From positions 145,770,064 to 145,834,063 of the forward strand of contig CM040126.1 of NCBI GenBank assembly GCA_022559845.1: a stretch of 64,000 nucleotides of DNA, in the 5' to 3' direction. The notes under the pieces are model-generated. The model searched no databases. It worked only from the letters and a program-made list of their open reading frames with translations, and was not told the DNA's origin. Numbering within the stretch: the stretch's first letter is position 1; each line of letters opens with the position of its first letter. Origin of the DNA: Amorphophallus konjac. Lineage: Eukaryota > Streptophyta > Magnoliopsida > Alismatales > Araceae. A program made the translations under genes and the position numbers. This document shows, piece after piece, positions 1 through 10,955 of the stretch.

Positions 1-33
1 GAATAAGTAAGCCAAAGAGGCCTTGTTGTCTTG

Positions 34-771
34 CTAAAAGGAGGTCTCGTACATGAAATCCTTCAAATGAATAAAAGGGTTACCAGTCCCATTATATCGC
101 AGGAAGTTTGGCATCTCAGATGGTGGTAAGTGGAAGACTGGCAATGTAGGGAGCGAGATCTCCGGGGCATTCTTAGCCATAGTGACCTTCTTCAGTTGCT
201 CTTCCATGCTTGCCAACTTCTGAAGCAGTAGAACATTAGTGTCAGACTCGACTGGGGCTGGATTTTGAATAAAAGAATGCGGTATAGGCATCCGTAGAAT
301 TCGGGGAGATTGGAGAGATTGGTGCCTAACCGTAGAGTGGCTCGCCTGTTGGGCCGGCATGGCCGTACTGGGCGTTGGTGGACGGGAAGGAGATTTATGC
401 AGGACCGCTTGGTCATTAACGGGGTGATGGCCACTCTCGGCCGGAGGGGGATTGGAGGACGAAGAAGGAACAGACTTTCCTTTCAAGGCGGCCTGAACTG
501 CCTGCCGCTGGGAATCATCCAACTGAGATAGTGCATTAATTAAATCCGTGACATTGAAGGATGGGGAAGGGTTCCCCGAAGTGTTGGAGGGTAAAGTCTG
601 AGAAGAGGGCACAACCTCTTGAGGAGTGGTATCAACCACATGGACTTGAGGGTAATGAGACTGAGGATGAGGGTAATTTCCCTCATGATAGATGGAATCT
701 TGGAGGGGAGTTTCATATTGACCAAAAACATTCTCATCCTCATCATCATAAGAATATCCATAGCCTGCCAT
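34..771 (-). pseudogene. gag: Gag N-terminal part of Tat-like element
   Basis: This frame opens with ATG at 771 and runs 245 codons to a TAG at 34-36. The product is rich in Pro, Ser and Gln, with a disordered N-terminal half, a short helix with LLLQKLASMEEQLKKV (about residue 182), and then the start of the retrotransposon gag domain (RYNGTGNPFIHLKDFMYE). After the TAG the frame stays open (Q-D-N-K-A-S-L-A-Y-L-F) to the window edge, matching the capsid start of the second Tat gag at 53034. So the ORF ends at an in-frame stop inside gag, not at a natural C terminus. Gag would form the capsid of the virus-like particle. The name rests on the match to the second gag and on its position after LTR and primer-binding site. 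Confidence 0.75.
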
Positions 772-1351
772 GTTGATGATTTTACCTGAACGGAGTTACA
801 TGTTTAAGAGGAGAGACGGCTTTATAAAGGAACTATCAAACAAAACCCACTCAATCCAAGCAAGCCAAATCAACCCAAACGAGTTTATGCAACCAAGTTG
901 AGATGAACGCAAGATTTTAGTGTTCCGCTTGAGATTAGAGTGGATTAAATTGCAGAATTTCCCTCTTTTGCAAAGTGAAACCTAGTTTATCCAAGTGTGA
1001 TCTCCGGGTTAATTAGATTCTTTCTCTCTCTTTACCAACGATAGGTTCTCTATACTCCGGGTACTTCAAGGGTACAACCAGCCCGGCGTCCGTGAGGGAA
1101 TCCACGGGTGCGGGGACTTACGGAGGTTTTGGAAAAGGGATTTCCGGTCCAAAGAGACGGAGTGCTCAATGGAGGGTTGTCCCGATTCCAAGAGAGGTGT
1201 GTGGAATCCTAGTGTAGAGAGAGGTCTCTCAACCAAATGCCGCAAGATGCAAAATAATATGATCATATCACAGCAATATAGGCAAGCAATGCAATAATCA
1301 ATCTAACAATCACAGACAGCAACAGGAAGCAGGTTTCTGTAAAAACGCAGG

Positions 1352-1712
1352 AAAGAGACGACCTAGGGCAGGTCGCTATAAACCAAAGAGACGACAGGGT
1401 CGCTGTCGTAAATCACTGTGGTGGCCCACAGGTAGTGCAAAACACGCGCCTTGGTGTGAGGCGCGTAATATGAAAGGATGCCTCTACGAAAGGGCGTCAA
1501 ATATCAGTGGTGCACACGGTCGAGGAAACACGCGCCTTGGTGTGAGGCGCTGGCAAATAAAAGACGCCCAAAGTGTAGGGCGTGAATTATCAAACAGAAC
1601 AAGAAGACAGCAGATATGATAAAAGACGCCTTATGGGAAGACGTAACACAGAAAATAGACGCCCTAGACGAAGGCGTGAAAAGAAAAAGCGCCTCTGGGT
1701 GAGGCGTTAATT
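1352..1712. repeat. Array of about ten short hairpins with ACGCC/GGCGT stems
   Basis: Inverted repeats with 5-8 bp stems recur every 30-60 bp. Examples are ACGACAG/CTGTCGT near 1391, ACGCGCCT/AGGCGCGT near 1445, GCGCCT/AGGCGC near 1531, ACGCCC/GGGCGT near 1564 and CGCCTC/GAGGCG near 1690. The stem sequence varies between copies while complementarity is mostly kept. The array lies in the transcribed leader of the left Tat-like element. Confidence 0.7.
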
Positions 1713-1825
1713 CAGGAAAATAATCAAACAATCACAAACTGGCTGATCCCGGGAGTGTGCAGCGTGCACGATGGAGGGTGCCCGTGGGGCACAAAAGGAG
1801 GGGTACCGAGGGTACCGAGGGGAAA

Positions 1826-1895
1826 GGGCACACGTGGGTGCCGAAGGGGAAAGGGCACACGTGGGTGCCAATAGGAAAGGGCACACGTGGGTGCC
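1826..1895. repeat. Three-copy 26-27 bp tandem repeat centred on CACGTG
   Basis: GGGCACACGTGGGTGCC occurs at 1826, 1853 and 1879. Each copy is a near-palindrome around CACGTG, the G-box core bound by plant bHLH and bZIP factors. It lies about 35 bp on the gag side of the primer-binding site. A fourth, degenerate relative (GGTGCCCGTGGGGCAC) is near 1778. Confidence 0.75.
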
Positions 1896-1930
1896 AATAG
1901 GAGATGGTAATCAAAAGAAAAATAGTGGAG

Positions 1931-1948
1931 GTCCCTCCGTGATCGCCA
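1931..1948 (-). promoter_or_regulatory. Primer-binding site of left Tat-like element
   Basis: On the minus strand this reads TGGCGATCACGGAGGGAC, starting with the TGG that pairs with a tRNA 3' CCA. It is three bases from the LTR end. The second Tat element has TGGCGATCACGGTGGGAC at the same spacing. I cannot name the tRNA with certainty. Confidence 0.7.
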
Positions 1949-2734
1949 ATTTGTAGATCGTGATAAATCCACACATGAGGAAGAAGAGTTTAAATATGAG
2001 AAAGCATAATAAAAATAAGGGGAGATGATGATATAATAAGGAAAAGAAGCACGTGGTGCTACTAAGGAGAGTGATCGCCAGAGGGGTTACCTCAAGAAGA
2101 AACAAAGAAGATCGCGAATACCTGGTGGAAAATAGAACGCGGGATGGATTGTGAATTCCTCCTCCTCCTTCAATCGGCCGGCCGATGAAGGGGGTTTTCC
2201 TTTATTGATTACCTTGCAAAAATAAAACAAAACAAACAAACAGTGGATCAGCCAAGTGCACGTAGTATCAATCCCAAAGATGATATGATGATGAAATAAG
2301 AACAAAACATGCGCACCTTTCTTTTGTTTTAAAACCCCTAAAGAAATAGGGAAGGAGGAGACATGATGCTAATGCAAACGTAAAAGAAGAAGAACACAGT
2401 GATGATGAAGCTAATGTAAAAAAGAAGAAAAACAACATAGTGGACGTGATGAACGATTGATGAAGATGAAGCAACACAAACAGAACAAAAGAAAAACCCT
2501 ACTGTCCCTAACGACAGTAAAGGGAAACCAAGGTGGACGCGGTTGACCGGAAGCAGAGGAAGCAGAGCCCTTTCTAAATGATCGCACAGGAGGAAGATGG
2601 AGCTCTATAACTCTGATCTCGTAACCCGTAAACCTCTGATCGTAACCTCGTCGTAAACTCTGTAACCTCTCTAACTCTGTCTAACCTGTGAACTCTCTGA
2701 CCCGTCAACCCTTGTCTAGATCGACCAGAGCATC

Positions 2735-2742
2735 CTTTTATA
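2735..2742 (-). promoter_or_regulatory. TATA box in left Tat-like LTR
   Basis: The minus strand reads TATAAAAG. It is the best TATA match in this LTR and lies downstream of the U3 hairpin array, as expected for an LTR promoter. Confidence 0.55.
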
Positions 2743-2883
2743 GGATTTCAATCGAAGATAAGCTCAAATTTGGGAAGATAAGGATAGGCAATGATCAAAG
2801 AAGGCAGGACTCTAACTCCAATTCGAGCAAGGAGACCATTGGAGGCAGGAAACTACTCAGGAAAGGCATACTCAAACACGACA

Positions 2884-3215
2884 CCGAAGGATAAAACACG
2901 ACCTTCAGAAGGGCGGCAAATCATAAATTGACGACCTACATCAAGACGCTACTCAAAACACGACCACGATCAAGGGCGTCACTTCTTGGATTGAATTTTG
3001 GCAATAAAACTTACTTCATTTGAAAATTATGAGAACACGCCTGAGATGAAGGCGTTAATTGAAACCACGCCCTGAGGAAGGACGTTAATCAATAATTTGA
3101 ATTTATTTTGAAACCGATAATACCAGGAATTGACGCCCTGACATTTGGTTGTCCTTTCTTTTGAACACGCCCTAGATAAGGTCGCTATTTAAAACATGCC
3201 TCTCCTCAGGTCGCG
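2884..3215. repeat. U3 hairpin words (ACGCCY...RGGCGT) in left Tat-like LTR
   Basis: About eight degenerate inverted repeats recur every 30-50 bp, for example ACGCCT/AGGCGT near 3033 and ACGCCCT/AGGACGT near 3066. They are the same word family as the leader array at 1352-1712. They lie just upstream of the minus-strand TATA box. Confidence 0.6.
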
Positions 3216-3358
3216 AATCACAAAAATGCAAGAATAAATCAAACACACACAAAAATAGAAAAACTTCATATTATGAATATATATTGAAGTTCACTTTGGG
3301 GCGTCAACATAGTGACATGAGATTTGATCAACATAGCGTCAATTTTGGCATGTCTACA

Positions 3359-4416
3359 CAATCTACTTCCTCATTGGCTCAAGTCAATTCTCCATTTTGT
3401 GTACCTTTCTAGGACCATATCTCATTGGTTGACTACAAAAAGTGGTGTGTCATTACAAGAGACATTTCCCAGATTTGGACTCTGACATAGCTGCCTCCAA
3501 GAAGTAGTTTAGGTATGGTGATGATGGCTGGGACAATTGTCAGACCTAGGAACTTCCTCCTTATCTCAAAATCCATGTTTTTGGGGGTTTGCGATTCATA
3601 TTTTTAATCACTAGATCCACCTTCGAACAGCTATGATTTGACAGATAATGGCGTGAAATACTCCAGGGGCGTCGACGCATCGAGGTGATGGCGTCAATGC
3701 CATCTTCATGGATTTCATAGTCACTCGCTGACTATGCTTCTGGAAGACTTATAGCGTCGACACATTGAGAACTTGTCATCGACGCGGCCTTCTTGGAACA
3801 ACCCGTATAACGGGTACTAGAAACGCCCAATGTGTTGACACTGTGAGAACATGCATTGACACATTTGCCTGGAACAGCTTGAAGGATGGCTCGCTGCGTT
3901 GATGCGGTGAGGTTTGTGCGTCGACACAGTTAGTTGGGTCTGCTGAAGGCTTGTCTAGCTGCATTGACCCGAGGTACATGTTGTGATGATGCCACATGCC
4001 AAATTTGTTGAAGACACACTATGAGAGGCTTCGCTGCATCGATGCCAAGGTGCCATTACATCGACGCCATGAATGTTCCAGGCGCCAGATAGAAACTTGA
4101 TAAAAAGGTGTCGACACCTGGTGTCGACACTCTTCCTCTGGATTGCAGAAGTCTACTGAGCTTGGGAAACTTGATGATCTGCCTCAAGAGATTTTTCCAG
4201 ATTTTCTAAGCTTCACACCAGTTATTAGAATGCTTGACAATGAATTGAATTAATGTATCTTAGGCGTGTTCATTGAGATTCATCTCTTGCAATGTCTGAT
4301 TTATCTGCTATGAGAATTTAATATAGAGATATAGCATTGACATCATCAACAATCAAGAAATGAGAAAGTTAATGACTCATAGTATTAGATAGCATTAAAA
4401 CCATAGGAACACAACA
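3359..4416 (-). repeat. 3' LTR of outer Sirevirus (partial)
   Basis: Positions 3729-4416 match 60037-60724 of the other LTR, with shared words such as GGCCTTCTTGGAACAACCC and GGTGTCGACACC. The stretch 3359-3728 lacks a clear counterpart on the right, but it has the same GTCGAC words, so the right LTR probably lost it. The LTR ends AACACAACA next to the polypurine tract. The rest of the LTR lies beyond the left element, outside the window. Confidence 0.75.
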
Positions 4417-4430
4417 TTCTCCCCCTTTTT
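4417..4430 (-). promoter_or_regulatory. Polypurine tract of outer Sirevirus
   Basis: The minus strand reads AAAAAGGGGGAGAA directly before the LTR start TGTTGTG. This is where plus-strand DNA synthesis is primed. Two more short tracts (CTCTCCCCCTTT on the plus strand, near 4556 and 4595) lie close by; multiple polypurine tracts are known in Sireviruses. Confidence 0.8.
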
Positions 4431-6614
4431 GATGATGACAATACTGTGAGTCATTATGTGACAATGTGACCCAATTCAAGCATTTTCAAGACACATGCAT
4501 AAAGAGATAGAGCATGACAAAAAAATGACTCAACTACTCTCCCTCTGGAAGTGCACTCTCCCCCTTTAACATGACTCAACAAAAACAAACTGCTCTCCCC
4601 CTTTGACATTAGCAAAATGGAGGGATGAGAATTGGTGGAGAGAATGGAGAAAAGAGCCAAGATAAGTTGGCAGAGAAAGTATGAGTAGAAGGAATTTTGG
4701 AGAAATACAACCCATCAGAAAAGTTGAGGATTGATGATGTAAGAGGATTCACAATCTGATACTAATTTCATAACATAGAGAAGAACTATGGTCAGAGTCG
4801 TCCATTATACATAACTTATGACATGATCCTTATTTAATTTGCATGGTTCAAATCTAATGATATCTGAGTTTTTCAATAGAATTTGTTTGAAAAACATCTA
4901 CATTCATGCGTTTTAATAGAAATGAACCAGAAATGCATGTCAAAACCATGTTTAACCTTTCTTGGTCTTACTCACTAAAATTCATTGACTCCTTTGGGAG
5001 TTACACAACCTAGTATTGAGGTTAAACAAGCATGAAGTTCTTATGGAATTCCAGAGTTTCAGTCATTTTTCTTTTATCTTTTGCTATCAAGCTCATAATT
5101 TTCTTTGAGGACAAGAAGATTTTTACGAGCAATTAAGTCCAGTGCATGCCTTGTATCTTAAGGATACACGTTGTTTAGATGCCAGTATCCCTAGGTACTT
5201 GGGATGACTGACTGTCATGCCTCAAATTGAACAGAGATAGCATTGTCACCTCATGACATATCGGACCTCATTTCATTGATGAGGGGACATATTTCTCTCA
5301 AACTTGTCATTGCTCTGCCATGATTTTTACTCTATTTTTCTACCGAGTTAACAAAGGCACCTCATGACACAACCCACTTTTCTTCGTGGAAAGGGGACAT
5401 GGTTTCTTAGTAAACCAATGCCATTGCTCTCACAAATTTAGCTATTAGGAATTTTAGATTTTCATTATATTTAAAAATAATACTTAATTTCAATGTCTCA
5501 ACCAAAATAGCTATGAAATTAGAATTTATAGATTTCAGAAAGAATTATTCAGGGCACAACATGTAAATACTGGTTAAGGTCAATTAAATGTTGAACACAG
5601 ATGATTTCAAAACATTTCTATCAAAACTCAATGAAGTCATTAAACCTGAACCAACTTATCATGTGGAAGAACATAAGATCATATAATGGAAGATTCTTAC
5701 TTTGAAGTGCAATCTGTTTTATGATCATGGTACACAGATTGTAAGCTATTGAAATTTCAAATTTTCAAGGATGTGATTAGAACAGCCAGAATGAGCAGCA
5801 ATCATAAATGACCCAGTAAATTTTCAAGAAGGCTTCTCAAGAAGTTAAAATGAACAATAAGAACCATAGTCCATTGAGCACATGTAAATTCAGATATGCT
5901 AGAGAAGATAAGCGTGAATATCATGTGAAACTGGTCAATTTAAATGATGAACCAATGGAGTTTTACAAAACACAGAATATACCTGGAAGAGTCACAGTGC
6001 GTCGACACCAGTTGTTCAATGCGTCGACGCCAAGAACGTTTCACAGAACCAAGATTTTCGGCTAGTTGAACAGATGCGTCGATGCTGCATTGTCAGTGCA
6101 TTGACGCAGAGAACTTCAAGAGAAATTTGAACTGTTTGCTCCAGACAAATGATTTTCAAAGAAGTGCATTTCTTCTCTTACTCCACCTAAGTATGTGCAT
6201 GCATTTCAAACAATGTTTTTGGAATTTTTGACTTAAATGATATGAAACTAAATTTGAGATCCATGTTTGCATGAATAACTTAAGATATGCATTTGCTCCC
6301 CCAGTCTAAATGATCCTAAATGCAACACTGACCCATGGTACTGGGCGAAAGTGTATCCTCATGCATAGTGAATGCTTTCAGACACGCATAGCCCGCCTTT
6401 CCATAAATCACCATTTTATATACCATGGTCAAGCAAGAGAGTTCATTAACCATTGCAGTGCAATATGAACAATGGCTTGTTAGACTACGCATGGCCATAC
6501 AAAAGGATGTGTATAGAAGAAGCATATGTATCAGATTTTTGATTTTGAAATAGAATTTTCATTGTAGTTCAAAATAATCAACAGGCATTGACAATGAGAG
6601 AGATATCAAACAAT
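4431..6614 (-). other. 3' noncoding region of outer Sirevirus
   Basis: This 2.2 kb lies between the pol stop and the polypurine tract. It is AT-rich and holds no long ORF, so no env-like gene survives here. It contains extra polypurine tracts (4550-4615), a cluster of GTCGAC words (5999-6110) and a short conserved reading frame (6316-6525). Confidence 0.6.
6316..6525 (-). CDS. Short conserved reading frame downstream of Sirevirus pol
   Basis: This 69-codon frame lies about 90 bp after the pol stop. Its core, T-M-V-Y-K-M-V then Y-G-K-A-G and later P-S-T-M-G, matches T-M-I-Y-Q-I-V, Y-Q-K-A-G and P-S-T-M-G of a 66-codon frame at 27886-28086 in the nested Sirevirus-like element. At DNA level both share (C/T)AGTACCATGGGTCA. 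I know no function for it. It could be a small protein or a conserved noncoding RNA/DNA element that happens to be open in both. Confidence 0.35.
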   Translation of the reverse strand: MLLLYTSFCMAMRSLTSHCSYCTAMVNELSCLTMVYKMVIYGKAGYACLKAFTMHEDTLSPSTMGQCCI

Positions 6615-9600
6615 TCAAGCCTTATTGATTTGAGGTCTACACAGACCAAGCACTCTTCTAAGAGTTGAAAACCTATCATTATACAGAGGCTTGTAAAAAT
6701 GTCAGCAACTTGATTCATTGTATCAACGAAATGCAATTCAAAATTTTTCTTAAGGACCTCATCTCTAATGAAGTGATGCCTAATTTCAATGTGCCTTGTC
6801 CAAGAGTGTTAGACTGACTTTTTAGCAAGATTGATTACACTTGTGTTATCACACATAATCGAGACACATCCAATATCCACTAAGTAGTCTTGGAGTTGAT
6901 GTTTAATCCATAACACTTGGGTGCCACAACTCCCCGCAGCAACATACTCTGCCTCTGTGGTAGAGAGGGCAACTGAGTGTTATTTATAGGAGGCCCAAGA
7001 AACTAAGCACCTGCCCAGAAATTGGCGATAGCCCTCTTGCGATCCAGCTTGCATCTAGTCCGCATCTGAATAAGAAAAAAGAGAAAGATCACAAGATGAC
7101 GGATGTCACAACCCCAAATCTTGAGTCCCAGCAAGATATCTAGGGATACGCTTGACGGCAATCAAGTGGGATTCTCTAGGAATAGCTTGAAATCTAGTAC
7201 AAAGGTATACACTAAACTAGATGTCCGGTCTACATGCAGTCAAATAAAATAATGAACCAATCATACCTCTACAAGTTTTTGCATCAACAAATTTACCTTT
7301 CTCATCCGCATCCAGTGATGTGTTGGTCCCCATAGGAGTTGTAATGTGCTTACAATTTTTTATGTCAAACTTTTTTAGCAGCTCCTTGATGTATTTGGCT
7401 TGACTTATAAAACACACATCAACACTTTGGTTGACCTGCAAGCCGAGAAAGAATTGAAGTTCACCCATTAAGTTCATCTCGAACTCACTAGTCATAAGAT
7501 TAGTAAATTCCTCACACATTTTAGATTTTGTAGATCCAAATCAATATCATCAACATAAATTTGAACTATCAAGATGTTCTTACATTACTTTTTGGTGAAG
7601 AGTGTTTGATCTACTTTACCTCTTGGGTACCCTTTCTCGGTGAGGAAGGAGCTTAGTCTATCATACCAAGCTCTTGGTGCTTGCTTCAAGCCATAAAGTG
7701 CCTTGTCTAGTTTGTACACATAATCTTCATGATTAGAACTTTTAAAATTGGGGGGCCTCTCCACATAAACTTCCTCTTTTATTAATCCATTCAAGAAGGC
7801 ACTTTTCACATCCATTTGTTGTAATTTTATTTTGTGTGAGCATGCAAATGCAAGCAAAATCCTAATGGCTTCAAGTCTAGCTACCGGGGCAAAGGATTCT
7901 TCAAAATCCACTCCAAATTCTTGATTGTTACCCTGTGCCACCAATCTAGCCTTATTCCTTATTATCTTGCCATCTTCAGTAAGTTTGTTCCTAAAAACCC
8001 ATTTGGTGCCTATGACAGATTTTGATGATGGTCTAGGAACAAGATGCCAAACTTTATTTCTTTCAAACTGGTTTAATTCATCTTGCATGGAATTTATCCA
8101 GTTTTCATCTTTCAAAACTTCTTCAACATTTTTTGGTTCAGTTTGTGAGACAAGAGCAATTTTTTCCGATTCTTCATCTATTCTAAAATGTGACTTGGTT
8201 CTAGGTGGATCATTCAAGCTACCAATGACATTTTCCAAGGGATGATCTTTAAGTACTCTAACATCGATAGTGTCGTTACCTTCATCGGTAGCCGGAGCCC
8301 TTGAATTGCTTGATTCTCCCATGTCATCATTTCCTATTGTCTCCTCTTATGGAAGATCATGTTTTCCTTTGTGGTCAAGAACTCCCCATCATCATCATCT
8401 TTCCTACAAGAGTTATCATTATTAGATTCGTCATTGAACTCATCAAATGTGACGTGGGGTGATTCTTCTATAACTTGAGTTTTAAGATTGTAGATTCTAT
8501 AAGCCCTAAATTGATCAGAATAACCAAGAAATATACCTTCGTCACTCTTGGGCTCAAACTTATCCAAGTCTCTTTTATCATTATTGTGGATAAAGCATTT
8601 AGATCCGAACACTTTCATGCGAGAGAGAGAGGGCTTTTTACCTTTGAGCAACTCATAAGGAGTATTTTTGTGAGTGGCCTTACTATGGAGCGGTTAATGA
8701 TGTAACATACTGTATTTATCGCTTCGGCCCAAAATCTCCTTGGGAGTTATCGTTCAGCGAGCATTACTCTAGCCATCTCTATGAGTGTTTGGTTTCTCCT
8801 CACAACTACCACATTTTGTTCAAGAGCCCTTGGTGATGAAAACCTGTGAGATATACCTTCAGCCCTGCAGAAATCATAAAATTCAGCATTGCTGAATTCT
8901 CCACCATGATATGATTGAATGTTAGAAATTTTAAACTCGCCATCTTGCTTTATCTTCATGTAGAGTGCCTGAAACTCATCAAAAACATCATTCTTATGTG
9001 TAAGAAAGAATACCCATGTGAACCTAGAGAAGTCATCTACTAACACATAGCCATATCTTCTACCACTTAGGCTAGCAGTTCTTGTTGGCCCAAGCAAGTC
9101 CATATGAATTAGTTCAAGTGGTTTACATCATAAACTTTCAGATCTATTTTTGAATGATTTTCTTGTTTGTTTCCCTAGGGCGCATGTGTCACAAATTTTA
9201 TTATCTTACTTAAAGGAGAGTTCAGGAAGCCCTTTCGCCATTGGATGTTTCATAAGTTTATATAAGACATTGTAGCTAGCATGTCCTACTCTACGATGTC
9301 ATAACCATGCAAGTTTAGATTTTGGTGCAACAAGACAGAGATTCAAGTGAGTTGGGTCATTTAAGTCAATCATGTAAACATTGTTGACTCTCTTACTAGA
9401 AAACTTGATTTTATCAGATTTTGGTTCCAGAATTTTACATTCATGAGAGTCAAACATCACTTTATATCCCTTGTCACATAATTGACTTATGCTCAACAAG
9501 TAGTACTCCAACCCTTCAACTAACAAGACATTTTCAATAGAATTGGAGAGATTCTTAGCTACAATACCTATACCAATGATTTTGCCTTTGTTGTTCCCTC

Positions 9601-9660
9601 CAAATGTAACATGTCCGCTCTCTTTTTTCATCAAAAGACATAATTTGGCTTTGTCCCCCC
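6615..9660 (-). pseudogene. pol: Outer Sirevirus pol: integrase, reverse transcriptase, RNase H
   Basis: On the minus strand, from 9660: the segment after the protease motif with GHVTFGGNNKGK (about 9620), GAG-pre-integrase (9634-9299), integrase core (about 9110-8747), the integrase-to-RT linker (8651-8334), reverse transcriptase (8322-7585, with KWVFRNKL, ARLVAQG, SAFLNG, YGLKQAPRAWYD, then YVDDI near 7545), the C-terminal RT part (7519-7217) and RNase H remnants down to a stop at 6615. The gene is dead. Several frames are closed by stops. In the integrase the first Asp is kept (IHMDLLGP), but the second (IQSYHGGEF, Tyr for Asp) and the Glu (EQNVVVVRRNQTL, Val for Glu) are lost. The missing first part is at 56632-56760, across the Tat insertion. 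Confidence 0.85.
9656..9660. repeat. Target-site duplication of giant Tat element (left)
   Basis: CCCCC here and CCCCC at 56632-56636 flank the two LTRs. Joining the flanks restores an uninterrupted Sirevirus pol reading through the SRHMTG motif, which supports a single insertion. Confidence 0.8.
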
Positions 9661-9823
9661 TGTGAGCGACGTCACGCGGTTTGAGAAATGAAAATGCAGA
9701 GCACGCGGGCTCGTTTTGTTTGCTGCAACACAGAAATAAGAGAAAAGAGAAGGGGCCACCATGGGAGATTGCTCCGGCGGGGCGAGCGGGACAAATGCAT
9801 TATAGCAAGATATGGGGGTTAAA

Positions 9824-10315
9824 CGGCCATAGCGGGAAGTGACTCGCCGCGGCCTCGGGGGGACGGGAATGGTGCAGAAATCAAATAGCCAGAATTGAAA
9901 CGGTCATTGTGGAAAGTGACTCGCCGCGGCCTCGAGAGTATAGCAGATATAGCAGCAATTCAAGATATACAAGAGAAAGGACAGAATTCAAACGGCCATT
10001 GCGGGAAATGACTCGCCGTGGCCTCGAGAATATGAGCAGATAAGAATATAACAGAATATAAAGAGAATATAAAGAACGGGAGTTTAAACGGCCATTGGGG
10101 AAGTGACTCGCCGCGGCCTCGAGAATATGAGCAGATAAGAATATAACAGAATATAAAGAGAATATAAGAACGGAAATTTAAACGGCCATTGGGGAAGTGA
10201 CTCGCTGTGGCCTCGAGAATATGAGCAGATAAGAATATAGCAGAATATAAAGAAAATATAAGAACGGAAATTTAAATGGCCAGTGGGGAAGTGACTCACC
10301 GCGGCCTCGAGAATA
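9824..10315. repeat. Tandem repeat with CGCCGCGGCCTCGAG core in Tat R-U5
   Basis: About six units of roughly 75-110 bp carry AAACGGCCATTGGGG followed by GTGACTCGCCGCGGCCTCGAG and an AT-rich stretch. The last three units are nearly identical. The same array is present in the other LTR at 54520-55005. Confidence 0.8.
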
Positions 10316-10933
10316 TAATGTGATCGCCAGGGGCCAAAGACCCCAAAACAAGGAAATGATCGCGCCTACCTCACTAGCAGGAAGTGGCGGGTTGCTTCTT
10401 CCTCCCCCTTCGGCCGGCCGAGGGAGAGGGCTTTCTTCAGTTACCCTTGAAAAATAACAGACAATAGATAAGCAGAATTAGAAAATGGCAGTGTAGTATC
10501 AATCTCTTGTGATGAAAATAACGAAATCGCGGCAGGACACACACCTGGTTGGTGTGATTTTAAACCCCTCTCGAACTCGAGTAGGAGGAAAATGCGATGA
10601 TGGATGCAAGAAGTATATAAGAAGAGGCGCCCTTATGAAGGGGGATAGAGGATGTGAGATGGTGAAGGCAAAAGAACAATGAAGAAAAGGAAAGGATTGG
10701 CTTATTGGATGTGCCGATGGCGAAATCCAGCGGAGCTCCGACAGCGTAGGGACGACGTGGAAGCGCGGTGGATGAAGATGACATTCCTCTCATGAGCGTG
10801 GGAACCCAAGAAGCCGGTAGAACCTCCTCCTGAAAGGAACCTAAGGGTTAAAAAAGGATCCGGCAGTCTCGGGATTCCGGTAGCCTGTCGAACCTCTCAA
10901 AAACGCCCTCCCTTCGGACTGAGGGGGGTCTGC

Positions 10934-10941
10934 TATTTATA
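10934..10941 (-). promoter_or_regulatory. TATA box of Tat 3' LTR
   Basis: The minus strand reads TATAAATA. The same word is at 55627-55634 in the other LTR. The palindrome array lies immediately upstream of it. Confidence 0.65.
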
Positions 10942-10955
10942 GAGTCCTGGACGAT

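Larger units (their letters stand above)
772..1930 (-). other. Untranslated leader of left Tat-like element
   Basis: This 1.2 kb lies between primer-binding site and gag start. Around 1020-1210 it matches the leader of the second Tat element (about 53990-54130), including the words CTTCAAKGGTACAACC and GACTTACGGAGGT. The rest is family-specific and holds a hairpin array (1352-1712) and a short tandem repeat with a G-box core (1826-1895). I see no credible protein in it. Confidence 0.65.
1..3358 (-). mobile_element. Tat-like Ty3/gypsy element, 5' half, cut by window edge
   Basis: Read on the minus strand this segment runs LTR (1952-3358), primer-binding site (1931-1948), long leader (772-1930) and the start of gag (34-771), and then leaves the window. 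The primer-binding site, the leader and the gag end all resemble those of the large Tat-type element at 9661-56631, so the two are related families. The LTR ends in TCTACA at 3358, as does the other element, and what follows is Sirevirus LTR sequence, so this element is inserted into that LTR. The target-site duplication cannot be checked because the other end lies outside the window. Confidence 0.8.
1952..3358 (-). repeat. 5' LTR of left Tat-like element
   Basis: The LTR starts TGTAGATCG beside the primer-binding site and ends TCTACA, giving about 1,407 bp. A TATA box for minus-strand transcription (TATAAAAG) is at 2735-2742. The region above it (2743-3358) is therefore U3 and holds repeated hairpin words. 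It shares a GGCCGGCCGA patch (near 2175) and the terminal GCGTC-rich segment with the LTRs at 9661 and 54355. The far border is assigned by homology and not by a second LTR copy. Confidence 0.7.
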
